64,000 nucleotides of DNA from Marchantia polymorpha subsp. ruderalis (lineage: Eukaryota; Streptophyta; Marchantiopsida; Marchantiales; Marchantiaceae): positions 25,524,501-25,588,500 of the forward strand of contig AP031352.1 of NCBI GenBank assembly GCA_037833965.1, in the 5' to 3' direction. Each line of letters starts with the position of its first letter. Position 1 is the first letter of the stretch. The notes under the pieces are model-generated. The model did not search any database, was not told the DNA's origin, and saw nothing but the letters and a program-made list of their open reading frames with translations. A program made the position numbers and the translations under genes. This document shows, piece by piece, positions 35,916-46,480 of the stretch.

Positions 35916-37079
35916 ATGGGAACATCAATTGATATGGGTGAGGTTCTCAATGCAATCATGGCAGAGATGAAGGAGTTGAGAAAAGCGATAGTAGATGGGC
36001 ATACCAAGCAGCAAGCCATGGAAGATAAAATCTTTGCATTAGAGAGTGAGAAAGTAGAGAGAGAGAGAGTTGGAGAGATGGAAGTTGAACCTCAAGTTCA
36101 AGCTTCCCAAGTTCAGCCAGAACCAACTCCTATTGATGCAGCAGAGGCAAATAGGAGACGTCTTCAAGAGATTGAAGATCAAGCAAATCTTTTGCTTCGA
36201 ATGGGAAAATCCTGTAAGGTGGAAGCTTACAAAGGGAGTAGAGCAATGGGAGTGTTAGAGGGATGGATTATGAGGATGAATATTCATTTATCCCATTTTC
36301 ATGTTTCTGATTATATTGCAGGAATGTTCATGAGATCTTATCTTACGGATAAGGCTCTCACATGGTACACAACATGGGAGAGAATGCTTTCAGAACGAGG
36401 TGCTACCATTTCGTGGAGTGGAATGCAGGAAGGACTTCTGCAAAATTTTCAAGCGGTGGATTCTCTTCAAACTGCAAGAATGAAGTTGTGGGATCTGAAG
36501 CAGAAAGGAGGTATTCATGAGTACATTGAAGAATTTCGTGATCTTCAAGTATCTATCATGGATATGAGTGGAGCTGAAGCCTTGGACGTGTTCAAACGAG
36601 GCTTGAAAGATCGAATTCGAAAGGAGGTGATGGTAAGCAATCCATCTACTGTGAATGAAGCAATCGCAATTGCTCAACGAATTTCAGGTGCTTTTGGTGT
36701 CACACACGGTGAGCCAGTGAGCAATTTTAGAGATCCATCTGGTCCAACACCGATGGAGTTGGGAAACCTTCGACGTAGAGAAGGTTTTGCACCAACAAGA
36801 GGACCACCACCAAGATTTGGAGGTGAGATTAGGCGACCAGGAGTTCCAAATTTGCAAGAAGGTTATGCAAATAATGGAATGGTTCGAGGAGGAGCTGGAG
36901 TTCGTGACAATCGCCAATGCTATGCATGTGGACGAATGGGCCACATAGCCAAGTTTTGTCGAGTTCGGCCGACACAACAAGGAGGACGGCCCATGCAGCG
37001 ACGACCGTTCAACAATATGGAGGGGATAGAGTATGAAGAGGTGGAGGAAGCAGTTTCGGGAAACGAAGATCACCAGTAA
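35916..37079 (+). CDS. gag: E1 Gag
   Basis: 387 aa from ATG 35916 to TAA 37077-37079. The structural protein that forms the particle and packages RNA. Seen: an N-terminal coiled coil (about residues 5-95, many E/K/Q with [19 protein letters not shown]), a Retrotrans_gag domain (about 110-265; [49 protein letters not shown]), a basic Gly/Arg/Pro linker, and one CCHC zinc knuckle [14 protein letters not shown] with C335, C338, H343 and C348. The last 17 codons overlap the pol frame. Termination at 37077 gives Gag; slippage at 37058-37064 would give a Gag-Pol of about 1531 aa. Intact, unlike the gag copies in E2 and E3. Confidence 0.95.
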   Translation: MGTSIDMGEVLNAIMAEMKELRKAIVDGHTKQQAMEDKIFALESEKVERERVGEMEVEPQVQASQVQPEPTPIDAAEANRRRLQEIEDQANLLLRMGKSCKVEAYKGSRAMGVLEGWIMRMNIHLSHFHVSDYIAGMFMRSYLTDKALTWYTTWERMLSERGATISWSGMQEGLLQNFQAVDSLQTARMKLWDLKQKGGIHEYIEEFRDLQVSIMDMSGAEALDVFKRGLKDRIRKEVMVSNPSTVNEAIAIAQRISGAFGVTHGEPVSNFRDPSGPTPMELGNLRRREGFAPTRGPPPRFGGEIRRPGVPNLQEGYANNGMVRGGAGVRDNRQCYACGRMGHIAKFCRVRPTQQGGRPMQRRPFNNMEGIEYEEVEEAVSGNEDHQ

Positions 37080-37128
37080 TCTTGCCTCGCGGCCTTACTG
37101 GTTCTACAAAGCGAAGAAAAGGCGAGGT
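37058..37128 (+). promoter_or_regulatory. Programmed -1 ribosomal frameshift signal between gag and pol
   Basis: Slippery heptamer G GGA AAC at 37058-37064, spaced exactly in the gag frame (GGA 37059-61, AAC 37062-64). Spacer GAAGATC of 7 nt. Stem 1 pairs ACCAGTAA (37072-37079) with TTACTGGT (37095-37102) perfectly around a 15-nt loop. Loop bases GCCTCGC (37084-37090) can pair with GCGAGGT (37122-37128), six Watson-Crick pairs plus one G-U, making an H-type pseudoknot. The gag stop is inside stem 1. Slippage enters the open pol frame at 37064. Heptamer, spacer and stem 1 persist in E2 and E3. Confidence 0.8.
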
Positions 37129-40100
37129 TGGAAGAAAGCAATGGTTGGGAGCTCATGGAAGGAGTAAGAAGCAAGCTCAACTCATTGTCACTGATGGTTT
37201 CATGGAAGGACACAAGGTGAGAGTTTTAATTGATCCTGGAGCAACTGAGAATTTTCTATCAAGGAGTGTTGCTATGAAGTTAGGTTTGATGTTGATGAAG
37301 GACGTGAGTGAAGAAGTTGAATTGCCAAACGGGCAAACTGAAGTGATAGAAACACTACCACGGAGTGTAGAATTATCCATAGGTAGATACAAGGAGAGCA
37401 TTGAATGGAGAGTAATTCGTTTAGCTCGGTATGATGTCATCCTTGGAATGCCATGGATGGAACAATATAATCCGAAGGTAGATTGGAGAAGAAAAGTGAT
37501 TACAAGTAGTGGATGGAAGATCTATGGAGATAGAATTAGATCTCAGAATAGGAATTTACCCCTCTTTGTGATGGGTACAGCATCCATTTCTAGAGATGAT
37601 GTATGTTTCCTTGGACTTATAAGAGATATTGGGTCCACGGACAAACCTTACATCCCGGAGTCCTTGAACGACATTTTTATGGAGTATAAAGATGTTTTTC
37701 CAGATGATCTACCTGCAGGATTACCACCAAAGAGGCGAGTTGATCACAAGATTGAGGTGATACCTGGAAGTACACCAACTTGCAAAGCTCCATATCGTTT
37801 GGCTCCAAACGAATTGGAAGAATGCAAGGCTCAAGTGGAGGAGATGTTGAGCAAGGGATTCATTCAACCAAGTGTTTCACCTTATGGAGCTCCAGTACTC
37901 TTTGTGAAGAAGAAGGATGGATCCATGAGACTATGTATTGATTATCGCGGGTTGAATCAGCAAACGGTGAAAAACAAATATCCATTACCTCGTATGGATG
38001 ATTTGTTTGATCAACTTCAAGGAGCGAAGTACTTCACCAAGCTAGATTTGAGAAGCGGCTACAATCAAATTCGAATTGCAGATGAAGATGTTCACAAGAC
38101 AGCTTTTCGTACTAGGTATGGACACTTTGAGTATCTGGTGATGCCTTTTGGTCTCACTAATGCACCAGCTACATTCATGGGATTGATGAACGATATCTTT
38201 CGCCCTTATCTAGATAAATCTGTCATTGTTTTTCTAGATGATATATTGGTGTATAGCAAAACTTTGAATGATCATAGAAGTCATTTACGAGAGGTACTTC
38301 AAGTTTTAAGAGACAATCAATTGTATGCCAAAGCTTCAAAATGTGAATTTGGCAAGTCAGAAGTAGATTACTTGGGTCATAGAGTTACAGCTACAGGAAT
38401 CCAAGTGATGAGTGAGAAGATAGATGCCATTCAGAATTGGATAGCACCTGAGGATCAAACTCAATTGAAGAGTTTTCTAGGGCTCACTGGATTCTATCGT
38501 AGATTTGTGAAAGGTTTTGCTCGACTAGCTCAGGCCTTGACTTCCATGTTAGGGAAAGGTCAAAAGTGGAGATGGGGAACAGCTCAAGAGTTAGCTTTTC
38601 AAGCATTGAAAGATGCTTTGTTACACGCACCTATTCTCAAGTGGTATGATCCTAACCGTTCTATCAAGTTGGCCACTGACGCATCAGGTACAACAGTAGG
38701 TGGCATACTTCAACAAGAATGGGAGGATGGATGGCATCCAGTTGCTTTCTATTCTCGAAAGTTGGTGGCGGCGGAACAAAATTATCACACGACAGAACGG
38801 GAGGAGTTAGCTATCGTGTTGGCAACCAAACATTGGAAGCATTATTTGGGTGATAAGGAGTTTGTGGTGGAGACTGATCATAAACCCTTGGTTTATTTGG
38901 AAACTCAGAAGGATCTGTCCAAACGACAAATTCGATGGGCAGAGTGGCGTCAACGCTTCAACATGAAGATTGTGTACGTGGAGGGAAAGAAGCAACTTGC
39001 AGATGCTCTCACACGCATGCCTTGTTTGAATCATGTTGCAGAAGTGAAAATTCAGGCGGATTGGTGGAGCAAGATGTCACAAGCCACAAAGGAGGATGAA
39101 GAGATCACTCGAGCACTACAAACTGGAAAGGCAGAGAAATCTCGAGGTTTGGCGTTTTACAATCAGCGTATATGGATTCCACAAGATCAGGATTTGCGCA
39201 CAATGATTTTGGCAGAAAGTCATGATACAGCCATTGCAGGTCATGTGGGAGTGGAGAAAACCGTGGAGAGTATACAACGAGTGTACTATTGGCCCAAAAT
39301 ACGTGAGGATGTGGAGTCTTACGTTCGAAGTTGTGTTGCTTGTCAACAAAACAAGGCAAGTAATCAAAAACCAGCGGGTTTATTACAACCTCTTCCTATT
39401 CCCGAACAGCGGTGGGAACATGTCACCATGGATCTTGTATGTGAGTTACCAAGGACTTCGTTAGGACATGATTCAGTGGTGGTTTTTGTGGACAAATTGA
39501 GCAAGATGATTCACATCAGGCCAACCACAAAAACAGTAACAGCTCCACAACTAGCTCAATTGTATCTAGATGCAGTTTTTGTGAATCATGGCTTAAGCAA
39601 AGTGTTAATCACGGATAGAGGTACTCACTTCACTAGTTTATTTTGGAAAACTTTGTTTAGTTTTTTCAAAACAAAACTAGCAATGTCAACGGCCTATCAC
39701 CCTCAAACTGATGGACAAACTGAGAGGGCAAATAGAACCATAGAGGATATGCTACGAGCATTCACATTAGAAGAGCAAGAAGAGTGGGACAACCTTTTGC
39801 CACTTGTGGAATTTGCATATAACAATTCTGTTAATGCATCCACAAAAGCGTCTCCATTTTTTCTTATGTATGGAGCTCATCCGATAACTCCTTCAAGTTT
39901 GATAAGACTTCCGAAAGGAGAGGAGTTTTCGACCAAAGTTGCAGCAGTCAACGAATTCGTGGAGCATATTCACCGAGGACTACATCAGGCCAAGGAGAAG
40001 TTGGTGATAGCTCAAAATCGGCAAAAGCAGCATGCCGATGCTCATCGTAGAGAAGTGATTTTTGAGGTTGGAGATCATGTTTGGTTATCTACAACGAATT

Positions 40101-40510
40101 TGTCTCTTGTAGGAACATCAAAGTTAAACCCTAGGTTCATTGGTCCATTTTTGGTTTTGAAGCGTGTTGGTGAAGTGTCATACAAGTTGGAACTTCCGTC
40201 ACATATGAAAATACATCCAGTATTTCATGTGTCACGATTGCGAAAACATGTACCACGACCAAAACAATTCACCAACCAACCAGCACCACCTCCTCTTCCA
40301 ACCTTGATAGCAGATCATGAGGAGTTTGAGGTAGAAAAGATACTCAAGAAACGTATTCGAGGTCATAAATATCCCAAAGTAGAGTATTTGATTCAATGGA
40401 AAGGCTATCCATCGTATGAATCAACTTGGGAACCAGCTAAAAATTTAGCAAATGCACCTTTGATAGTTCAGGAGTTTGAACGTATGTGCAACGAGGACGT
40501 TGCATCTTAA
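37064..40510 (+). CDS. pol: E1 Pol polyprotein: protease, RT, RNase H, integrase, chromodomain (expressed by -1 frameshift)
   Basis: Frame -1 relative to gag, open from 37037 to TAA 40508-40510; 1148 codons from 37064. No ATG near its start, so expression as a Gag-Pol fusion is expected. Domains: retropepsin [15 protein letters not shown] with Asp57 (DPG instead of the usual D-S/T-G); RT with [20 protein letters not shown] and FLDD (D392, D393); RNase H TDAS (D539), ERE and TDHK; integrase HHCC finger (H...GH...CVAC) and catalytic D790, D851, E887 with D-60-D-35-E spacing; a GPF region ([19 protein letters not shown]); C-terminal chromodomain [19 protein letters not shown] that can direct insertion to marked chromatin. 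Fully open, so E1 may be mobile. Confidence 0.93.
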   Translation, partial: RRSPVILPRGLTGSTKRRKGEVGRKQWLGAHGRSKKQAQLIVTDGFMEGHKVRVLIDPGATENFLSRSVAMKLGLMLMKDVSEEVELPNGQTEVIETLPRSVELSIGRYKESIEWRVIRLARYDVILGMPWMEQYNPKVDWRRKVITSSGWKIYGDRIRSQNRNLPLFVMGTASISRDDVCFLGLIRDIGSTDKPYIPESLNDIFMEYKDVFPDDLPAGLPPKRRVDHKIEVIPGSTPTCKAPYRLAPNELEECKAQVEEMLSKGFIQPSVSPYGAPVLFVKKKDGSMRLCIDYRGLNQQTVKNKYPLPRMDDLFDQLQGAKYFTKLDLRSGYNQIRIADEDVHKTAFRTRYGHFEYLVMPFGLTNAPATFMGLMNDIFRPYLDKSVIVFLDDILVYSKTLNDHRSHLREVLQVLRDNQLYAKASKCEFGKSEVDYLGHRVTATGIQVMSEKIDAIQNWIAPEDQTQLKSFLGLTGFYRRFVKGFARLAQALTSMLGKGQKWRWGTAQELAFQALKDALLHAPILKWYDPNRSIKLATDASGTTVGGILQQEWEDGWHPVAFYSRKLVAAEQNYHTTEREELAIVLATKHWKHYLGDKEFVVETDHKPLVYLETQKDLSKRQIRWAEWRQRFNMKIVYVEGKKQLADALTRMPCLNHVAEVKIQADWWSKMSQATKEDEEITRALQTGKAEKSRGLAFYNQRIWIPQDQDLRTMILAESHDTAIAGHVGVEKTVESIQRVYYWPKIREDVESYVRSCVACQQNKASNQKPAGLLQPLPIPEQRWEHVTMDLVCELPRTSLGHDSVVVFVDKLSKMIHIRPTTKTVTAPQLAQLYLDAVFVNHGLSKVLITDRGTHFTSLFWKTLFSFFKTKLAMSTAYHPQTDGQTERANRTIEDMLRAFTLEEQEEWDNLLPLVEFAYNNSVNASTKASPFFLMYGAHPITPSSLIRLPKGEEFSTKVAAVNEFVEHIHRGLHQAKEKLVIAQNRQKQHADAHRREVIFEVGDHVWLSTTNLSLVGTSKLNPRFIGPFLVLKRVGEVSYKLELPSHMKIHPVFHVSRLRKHVPRPKQFTNQPAPPPLPTLIADHEEFEVEKILKKRIRGHKYPKVEYLIQWKGYPSYESTWEPAKNLANAPLIVQEFERMCNEDVAS

Positions 40511-40521
40511 AAGGAGGGAGG
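40509..40521 (+). other. E1 polypurine tract
   Basis: AAAAGGAGGGAGG immediately before the 3' LTR, overlapping the pol stop codon; it is the plus-strand primer. The same tract occurs in E2; E3 has a mutated version (AAAAGAAGTGAG). Confidence 0.85.
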
Positions 40522-40523
40522 TT

Positions 40524-40943
40524 TGTAACCATCTTTAGTTAGTTAGAACTAAAGTAGAGGTTACTCTGAATATTGATGTAGATACTTTAGTGTGCACTAG
40601 TCATAGCTGCCACGTCAGCGATCCGCGCACTTGGTAGGTACAGAGTGGATGTGTTAGTTGACAGTGCCACGTCAGCAATCCGTGTGCTTGTAGCTAAGGA
40701 TTGAGTGTGTTAGTTAGTGTGTTAGTTAGGTGCGCCACGTCAGCGATCCGTGTGCTTGTTAGGGTTATCCGCCACGTCATCCATCCACTATGAGAGGTAT
40801 GGATGGTGGGGATTAGATCTTATCACCTTGTACTTGTTGGTGAGAGCTATATAAGGGAGAGGATAACCATTGTTGGTATCTCTCATCTTCAGAGTTTACG
40901 TTTCTATCTTCGAGTGAACTTCTCTCTAAACCCTAGTGTTACA
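40524..40943 (+). repeat. E1 3' LTR
   Basis: 420 bp, by eye identical to 34882-35301, followed by the CAAGG target duplication at 40944-40948. Confidence 0.97.
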
Positions 40944-42193
40944 CAAGGTAACGGTGGCTGCTGAGGTCGCACGAAGGAACGTAAGAGTCTGCCAACAGAA
41001 ACGAGGTATCAAGCACTTCAAAAGAGGCTGGCTGAGGAAGTTGAGAAGCAAAGGCAGTCGGAGAAGGTCTGCGAGGATCTTCGAGAGGACGTGGAGAGAG
41101 CCAAGTGCGCGAGTGTGGACCTCTTGAGCAGGTTGGAGGCGTGTCGGACCACGTATGACGCCGAGTCATTGAAGGTTGATGACTTGTCAGCTTCCGCGGA
41201 GAAGAAGGAGCAAGATAACCAAATCGAGTTGGCGGTGAGGGCGAAGAAGCTGACCGAATATGAAGCTGTGCGGATCTCAGGTCTGGAGTTAATCGAGAAA
41301 CTAGAGGCGCGGTGCAGCAAACTAAGGAAGCAACGGTCGCAAGCTAAGGAGCATTCATGCGAGGTAGAAACAAAATTGACGGAGGCCGAGAGGAAATATC
41401 GGCAGTTATTCGAGGAGACGCGTGACGCCTTAACTGGAAGAGTGGAGTGGTGTTTGCTCGGGTATGTTTTGTGGCAGATCGAATCACACAACGGACTTCA
41501 GATACACGAGGTCGAGCATTGTGCACCTGAGTTGATCGCGCGAAGCGGACGAAGACATCGCCGGTTAGCCAAGAAGCTCGAATCGTATCTCTAGAGATCG
41601 CGAGATGCGGTGGCGAATCTGGAGTTAGAGTAAGTAAGCGTTTTGAGAAGATTAGGTTTAGAGCGGAGGTTAGAGGGAGCGACAACTACCGACTCCGCAG
41701 GTGTAGGACCCGTTCAGTGCTCGCATCGCAGCGGGTGACAGTTTTGGTAGTTAGGAATAAAGTAATCCAAGGCATTGGATTTGAGGGTCTTTTCTCAATT
41801 TAGTTTCTCAGTTTTGGAACCCTGTATACTCTGCGCGTTTGTGAGTTGAGTGTGTTGGTCACCGCGTGAGAGGTACTTTGGTTTGTCGAAGATACCGCAT
41901 CCGAAGTAGGAGCAATTATTCGAATGTTCTGAAATAGTGATTGGCTAGTGACAGGATTTAAGCAAATTCGCAATTGGCAGCTGCCTGCAGATCCTCTGAG
42001 TGTACTCCTTGGGAAATTTCCCCCATGAATCTTAAGTTGAGGTCGCGATCGACCTCTGAATGTTGCAATTGCTTGTTTCAGGTGTGTGTGTGATTTACGC
42101 TGCATTGTGTGTTTTCTCAGAAACCTCCGAGTCGAACACCTGCAATACTTCTGGGAGTGACAGTAGCCTTAGAATTCAAACTCCTCAATAGAC

Positions 42194-42293
42194 TGTTAAG
42201 AACGAGACAATTGGTATTCTTTGTGTTGTTTCTGTCTTTGTGGGATCAGATCTTTATCATTATGCTCCATTTTGGTATTTATCTGTTATTACA
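42194..42293 (+). repeat. 100-bp TGTTAA...ATTACA repeat, copy b, at the right end of element X
   Basis: Ends exactly where the E3 LTR resumes, so it is a true terminus of X. Shares its full length with copies a and c. The sequence before it (CTTCTGGGAGTGACAGTAGC at about 42145) is also shared with the 3' side of the second coiled-coil gene. Confidence 0.75.
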
Positions 42294-42495
42294 AGCCATC
42301 TATGTGCTTGTTAGTATTATCTGCCATATCATTCATCCACTAAGAGTGAGATGGATAATGGGTATAAGATTTTATCTCATTGTACTTGTTGATAAGAGCT
42401 ATATAAGGGAAAATATAACCATGGTTTGATACTCCGATCTGTAGATTTTATGTTTCCATCTTTGAGTGAACTTCTCTCTAAACCCTAGTATAACA
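42294..42495 (+). repeat. E3 3' LTR, right part
   Basis: From AGCCATCTATGTGCTTG to AACCCTAGTATAACA it matches the second half of the E1/E2 LTR, including the TATATAAGGG box, with many substitutions. It closes element E3; no target duplication is visible because the 5' end of E3 is lost. Confidence 0.85.
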
Positions 42496-42634
42496 CTCAA
42501 GCATGATCTTCACTCTTCCATTTTCCAAAGTTAATTCCAGATGATCTTTCATAGACAATTTTTTCTTGAGCAAAAAACCAAATCCTAAATATTTTGTTTT
42601 CCTACATTGAACTCTCAACAATGGAATAAAAGAT

Positions 42635-43407
42635 TACAACTTTCGTGCTGATTGTCACTCATGCTTACCTTAAATGGTTTTGCGGTATCTCATAATGGTT
42701 CTAGAAGTCTAGGATTTCTCTTTATACTCATGTACCAAACACCCTTTCACATATTTACTCAATTCATCACTCAAATTACATACACATTGACACTTCAAGA
42801 TGCTAAAGAAGTCAATCTTTCTCGTATAAAACAAGTTTCTACACATGAACTCTTCAAACTTGTTTGAAAGTTTCTTCCATACGTCTCTATACAAACTACT
42901 TGAGAAGTTCTCATAGTAGTAAATGATATTTTCTATCTAAGTTACTTTTACAAAAATAAATCATAGTAAGTTTGACAACTTTCCAATACGTGATAACATG
43001 CCATTGGCCTCCTAAATCTTCCAGAAGTTTACTAATTTCTAGATTGACGTGGCAAAAAAATAATTTGTTCTAACTTTTTAAACCTTCATTTGCCATTAAG
43101 TCAATATTCGATTTAGTGTAACCAATGGAAATTCCAATATTTAGTCAAACCAATCAAAATTAAACATGAAGTCAAAATTTTTTTTCCTTGAAATCTAGGC
43201 TTTGATAGAAAATAAAATAGTTATGCTCACTCAAATCTTCTAAAACTCCACTAGTTATTTTGCTAAGTATAGATATTATAACCAAACATACTCATAACTT
43301 GACACATTTAATTATAACAAGCTAGACTTAGTTATAACTAAGCTAATCATGATTAACGCCTTGGCTATTTTTAGTTATATTTCACACATACAACATCTGG
43401 TATTACA
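42635..43407 (-). mobile_element. Solo LTR of family A, moderately decayed
   Basis: Matches the family A LTRs at 22476-23298 and 62779-63637 in order: TGCTGATTGTCACTCATG, GGTTCTAGAAGTCTAGGAT, CACCCTTTCACATA, AAACAAGTTTCTACACATGA, TACTTGAGAAGTT, GATAACATGCCATTGG, CAAACCAATCAAAA, CTAGACTTAGTTATAACTA and the terminus CAACATCTGGTATTACA. No target duplication survives. It lies 140 bp right of E3. Confidence 0.8.
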
Positions 43408-45858
43408 GTCCACATCTTTCTCCACTGATTATTTTTCATCTATTTGAGTCTTATTTGTCTTTGCGTCGTCTGTTATTTTCACCTACATCTACGTCATTCT
43501 TCAATTTGATGTTCGTAATGCTGTTGTTTAGATTACTTCTAGTTTGTTTATCTTGCTTGATATATATGCATATGTAGTATACTCATGTTCTTTATTACCA
43601 AGTACTTCTTAGTATTTTGTAGTGGCTCATAGAGGATATGTTTAAGACCATGATTGACGGGATGGAAACTTCAAAAAGAGGATTTCAAGAACCTCAATAA
43701 GAAACCGTTGGAAGTGATGGATCGTAAAATGTAAGGAATTTCTGCAACATGTCTTTTGATAGTTGCGCTATAAGTGGATGACATGGTTGAAGATATTCTA
43801 ACAACTGATACGGTGACCAAGCTTATGCACTATTTGGGGAACTGCATTTTTGATGAAATTAATGTGGAAATCAGATCAACTGTAGAAAACAAATATTTGA
43901 CGAGTGATAGCGCAAGAAAAGAAGTATGCAACATGCAAAAATGCATTGATATTCAATATTTATGGAAAAAATCAGAAGCTCTGAGAGAATTGGAATTAAG
44001 ACAGTTGGTACGCAACAATTGGCATTTGATGGCAGTATTGAGCGTGAAGCGTATGTAATAGTCAAACGGAAAGCTGAAATAGGAATTGCAAAGTAGAAAG
44101 ATGATATGACTATTGTTGAAGTTTCCGATCAAGCTAGATAGAGTTATGACATTGACAAGGACGTAGACGTAGGTAGTTGACGTAAAAGTCAAACAAAGAG
44201 ATGAAGAAGTAGGCAAGGAGGAGAATGATGGTAGGATTATTTTTGAAGCTTCTAATCAAGCTAGACTAACTTATGACGATGAACATGACGTAGATATAGA
44301 TAAAAATAAGAAAGTGCGCAAAGAAAAAGGGGCTTAAAGAGAAATGAACTAGTTAATATTGAAAGTCAGGATAGGATAAGAAATTTCAGGTGTATTAGTT
44401 CAAAAATTATGTTATCTTCTTAGATCATGCTCACATGGCGACCAATCGTTTTAGAAGTTGATATACATTCACGATAGTTGCTTGTGAATGTGTATCCATT
44501 GCTTGTTCAAATGTCAATTTTTTTTACTCCAACATTGCTGCCAACAAATGAAACATACAAGTTTCAAGAGCGCGGTGATTACTCTCTATCTGCCTCATCA
44601 AACTCTGCTTCTTGTGCATTACATTCTCGCTCCAACTACCGCTAGCTCCAATTAGAACTCCTTCACCACTATTGCTTAGTATTTCTACTAAACTTTGTCA
44701 TGTATTCTTCAAAAATGTTCAAGCCACAGAAGTTGAACTTCCTATAACATTCCTAAATTATTATTAAGCAATAATGCAGCAGCGTGAAATCTTTCTCCAA
44801 TTTCGAGTGTAGAGTTTGGATTAACAAACTAAATGCAAAGGCTTAGAAGTTAGTTTCGGCCGTAACAATCTTCAATTAAAGATGTAAAACATCTGAATCA
44901 TAATTGAAAAGTTTATTGATGGAGTACACACACCCATAGGATATCATAGGTTGTATAATATCAATATTTTTCTAACAAAGAAAATTGTATGTCTGTTCAG
45001 ATTTACAAACTTTAAGCATCCAACCAATATTTTGAAAACTTAGATTTCTTGCTTGATGATTGGACAGATTATTCCAAACTTTCACATTTAAGGCTTTCAA
45101 CTTTTGCAACACATCATTGCATAAAGCCTAAACAATCATCAACACTATCCACTACACTCAACTATGAAAGTCTACTTGCAGAATTCTTATCTCTTAATTC
45201 TTGTTCTTTTCTGCATCCTTCCCTCAAAACCAAAAAAGGTATGATTTTCAAAATCTCTCAAAGTATTCATCCAATAGAAATAGGAATAGAAACAATACTC
45301 TACACAAGAAACCTTTGAAAAACTCTTAGTCCATTATTGTAGTTTTGATACCAATTGATGAAATTCTCACATAAACACAAACACACATATAAAAAAACAG
45401 ACACATTGAAACTCTGATACAAACACACACAAAAAACACGGATACAAAATTATGTGATTTGTCAATGTGAGCTACATTTACGAGAAAAACAAGTAAGTTT
45501 TAGTGATAAAAACCTAAAATGTTCAACAAGAAGTTTGGTTACCTCTCAAAACCACAAAACCTAAATCTCAACTAAGGTTTAACTACTTTGATAAAAATAG
45601 ATCTGAGTTAATACCAACTCTATAGAAGATTATAAGCAATTGTTAAGATGTTATCTTATTCAGAAAATTTTCAAAATTTAATGTCTTGATTTTAAATGTC
45701 AAACGAAGAAGAATTAAAAAAATATATAATACAAATATGATGTTCTAAAAAAATGGTATAAAAATATTCTCAAATCTATCAAGCTATTCAAAAAGTTGAG
45801 TAATCTTTAACTTTTTATTGCAAAACATAGACTTGCATGAATTAGTTTCTGTAAGCCG

Positions 45859-45893
<35 letters not shown>

Positions 45894-46480
45894 TTTTTAT
45901 ATACTCCAATATCTGATGGTCTTCCTTATGTCTATAAGAAGTAGATTCAATGTTTAGCTTTTATGCAATGTTAAAAATAATACCTGAAAAGTTCGTGAAG
46001 AACTTTGATCATTGAGTAGAGAGATGTCAATCATGTCTGAACCTGTTCGCGTTTGAAGATTACTTTGTCTTTTCTTTAATTTTATCTGCGAAATGTGAAA
46101 GTTGGCTTGAAAGGTCGTAGCTCTTGAAAAGATCAGCTGTACATTTGAAATACATTTGGATAATCAGGACTCAAAATTTCAATATGTCTTCCGTGGGCGG
46201 TACGGATGTTGTTGGTGTAGATATCAATGAAAAATGTGAAAGTGAGATATCAAGATTTACCTTTCGTTGAATATTCCTTCGATATTTTGACGAGAGGAAC
46301 GAGTCAATCTGCACATCCATTCATCGGCTTGAGTTGTAATAACTGATATCATCACAATGGATAGATAGGCTTTAGGCACCTCCAACCGTTTCTCCGCATA
46401 GACCCAAAACAAAGCCAACGACAAGAGATATAAAGCCAAATTTAGCGAGGAAAAAGAAGAGCACGGTCACAGAGATATTC
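43408..46480. other. AT-rich stretch with a possible decayed coding remnant
   Basis: Between about 43620 and 44340 the plus strand shows coding-like, charged sequence: a 94-codon frame at 43774-44058 and, further on, two imperfect copies of a D-x-I-x-E-x-S-x-QAR block followed by acidic repeats (VSDQAR...; ASNQARLTYDDEHDVDIDKN), with stops and frame changes. I cannot name the family. The rest is AT-rich with a TA microsatellite and no gene seen. Confidence 0.35.
45860..45890. repeat. AT dinucleotide microsatellite
   Basis: Uninterrupted alternating A/T run. Confidence 0.9.

Larger units (their letters stand above)
34882..40943 (+). mobile_element. E1: apparently intact Ty3/gypsy chromovirus
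   Basis: 6062 bp with two 420-bp LTRs that I find identical base for base, target duplication CAAGG (34877-34881 and 40944-40948), initiator-Met primer site, purine tract, two leader ORFs, gag (35916-37079), a -1 frameshift signal and pol (to 40510) with protease, RT, RNase H, integrase and chromodomain. No stop or frameshift interrupts either main ORF. Identical LTRs mean a very recent insertion. It sits inside the coiled-coil gene of element X. The chromodomain and domain order place it in the chromovirus branch. Confidence 0.97.
34776..41594 (+). pseudogene. Coiled-coil protein gene fragment of element X, split by E1
   Basis: The part left of E1 (34776-34881) reads YLDRKRKKYADIRTNESYVE and on to VRNRTQTK after a stop in place of the Lys found in the copy at 61341-63821 (LLKYLDMKRKKYIV). 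After E1 and its CAAGG duplication it continues VTVAAEVAR, shifts frame near 40970, and is then open to 41594 with heptad-rich sequence (LAEEVEKQRQSEKVCEDLRE; LEARCSKLRKQRSQAKEH). It ends in a conserved block YRQLFEETRDALTGRVEW that matches YRQLRDETTDELRLRVEK-like sequence in the second copy. The product would be a long coiled coil of unknown function. As it stands the gene is broken by E1, a stop and a frameshift. Confidence 0.7.
32602..42293 (+). mobile_element. Element X: composite retroelement carrying a decayed gag and a coiled-coil gene, inserted in E3's 3' LTR
   Basis: Bounded by AACCA/AGCCA; the E3 LTR is continuous if X is removed (CACGTCA-(A/G)CCA-TCTATGTGCTTG against CACGTCAGCGATCCGTGTGCTTG). 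X begins TGTGATAGG and ends TTATTACA, as LTR elements do. Without E1 it is about 3.6 kb. Contents in order: AT-rich leader, zinc-knuckle gag pseudogene (33045-34643), a 100-bp TGTAAC...TTACA repeat (34639-34739), coiled-coil gene fragment (34776-41594, split by E1), a 3' non-coding part with AATAAA near 41756, and a second 100-bp repeat at its right end (42194-42293). No pol was found. Its class is uncertain. Confidence 0.6.
22148..42495 (+). mobile_element. E3: oldest Ty3/gypsy chromovirus of the nest, 5'-truncated and split by four later insertions
   Basis: Same family as the intact E1, recognised by collinear but heavily mutated gag, pol and 3' LTR sequence. Remaining pieces are gag 22148-22475 and 23299-23979, pol about 24000-25576 and 30916-32376, and 3' LTR 32390-32601 plus 42294-42495. 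Interruptions are a family A solo LTR (22476-23298), E2 (25577-30915) and element X (32602-42293), with E1 inside X. Each junction was located by matching the two flanks to continuous E1 sequence. No 5' LTR is seen. Every frame carries many stops, so it is dead. Confidence 0.85.

Noticed and set aside
34639-42293. A complete LTR element bounded only by the 100-bp copies a and b
   Set aside because: Flanks of copy a and copy b share no target duplication, whereas 32602-42293 is bounded by AACCA/AGCCA and restores the E3 LTR when removed. Kept as part of a larger composite.
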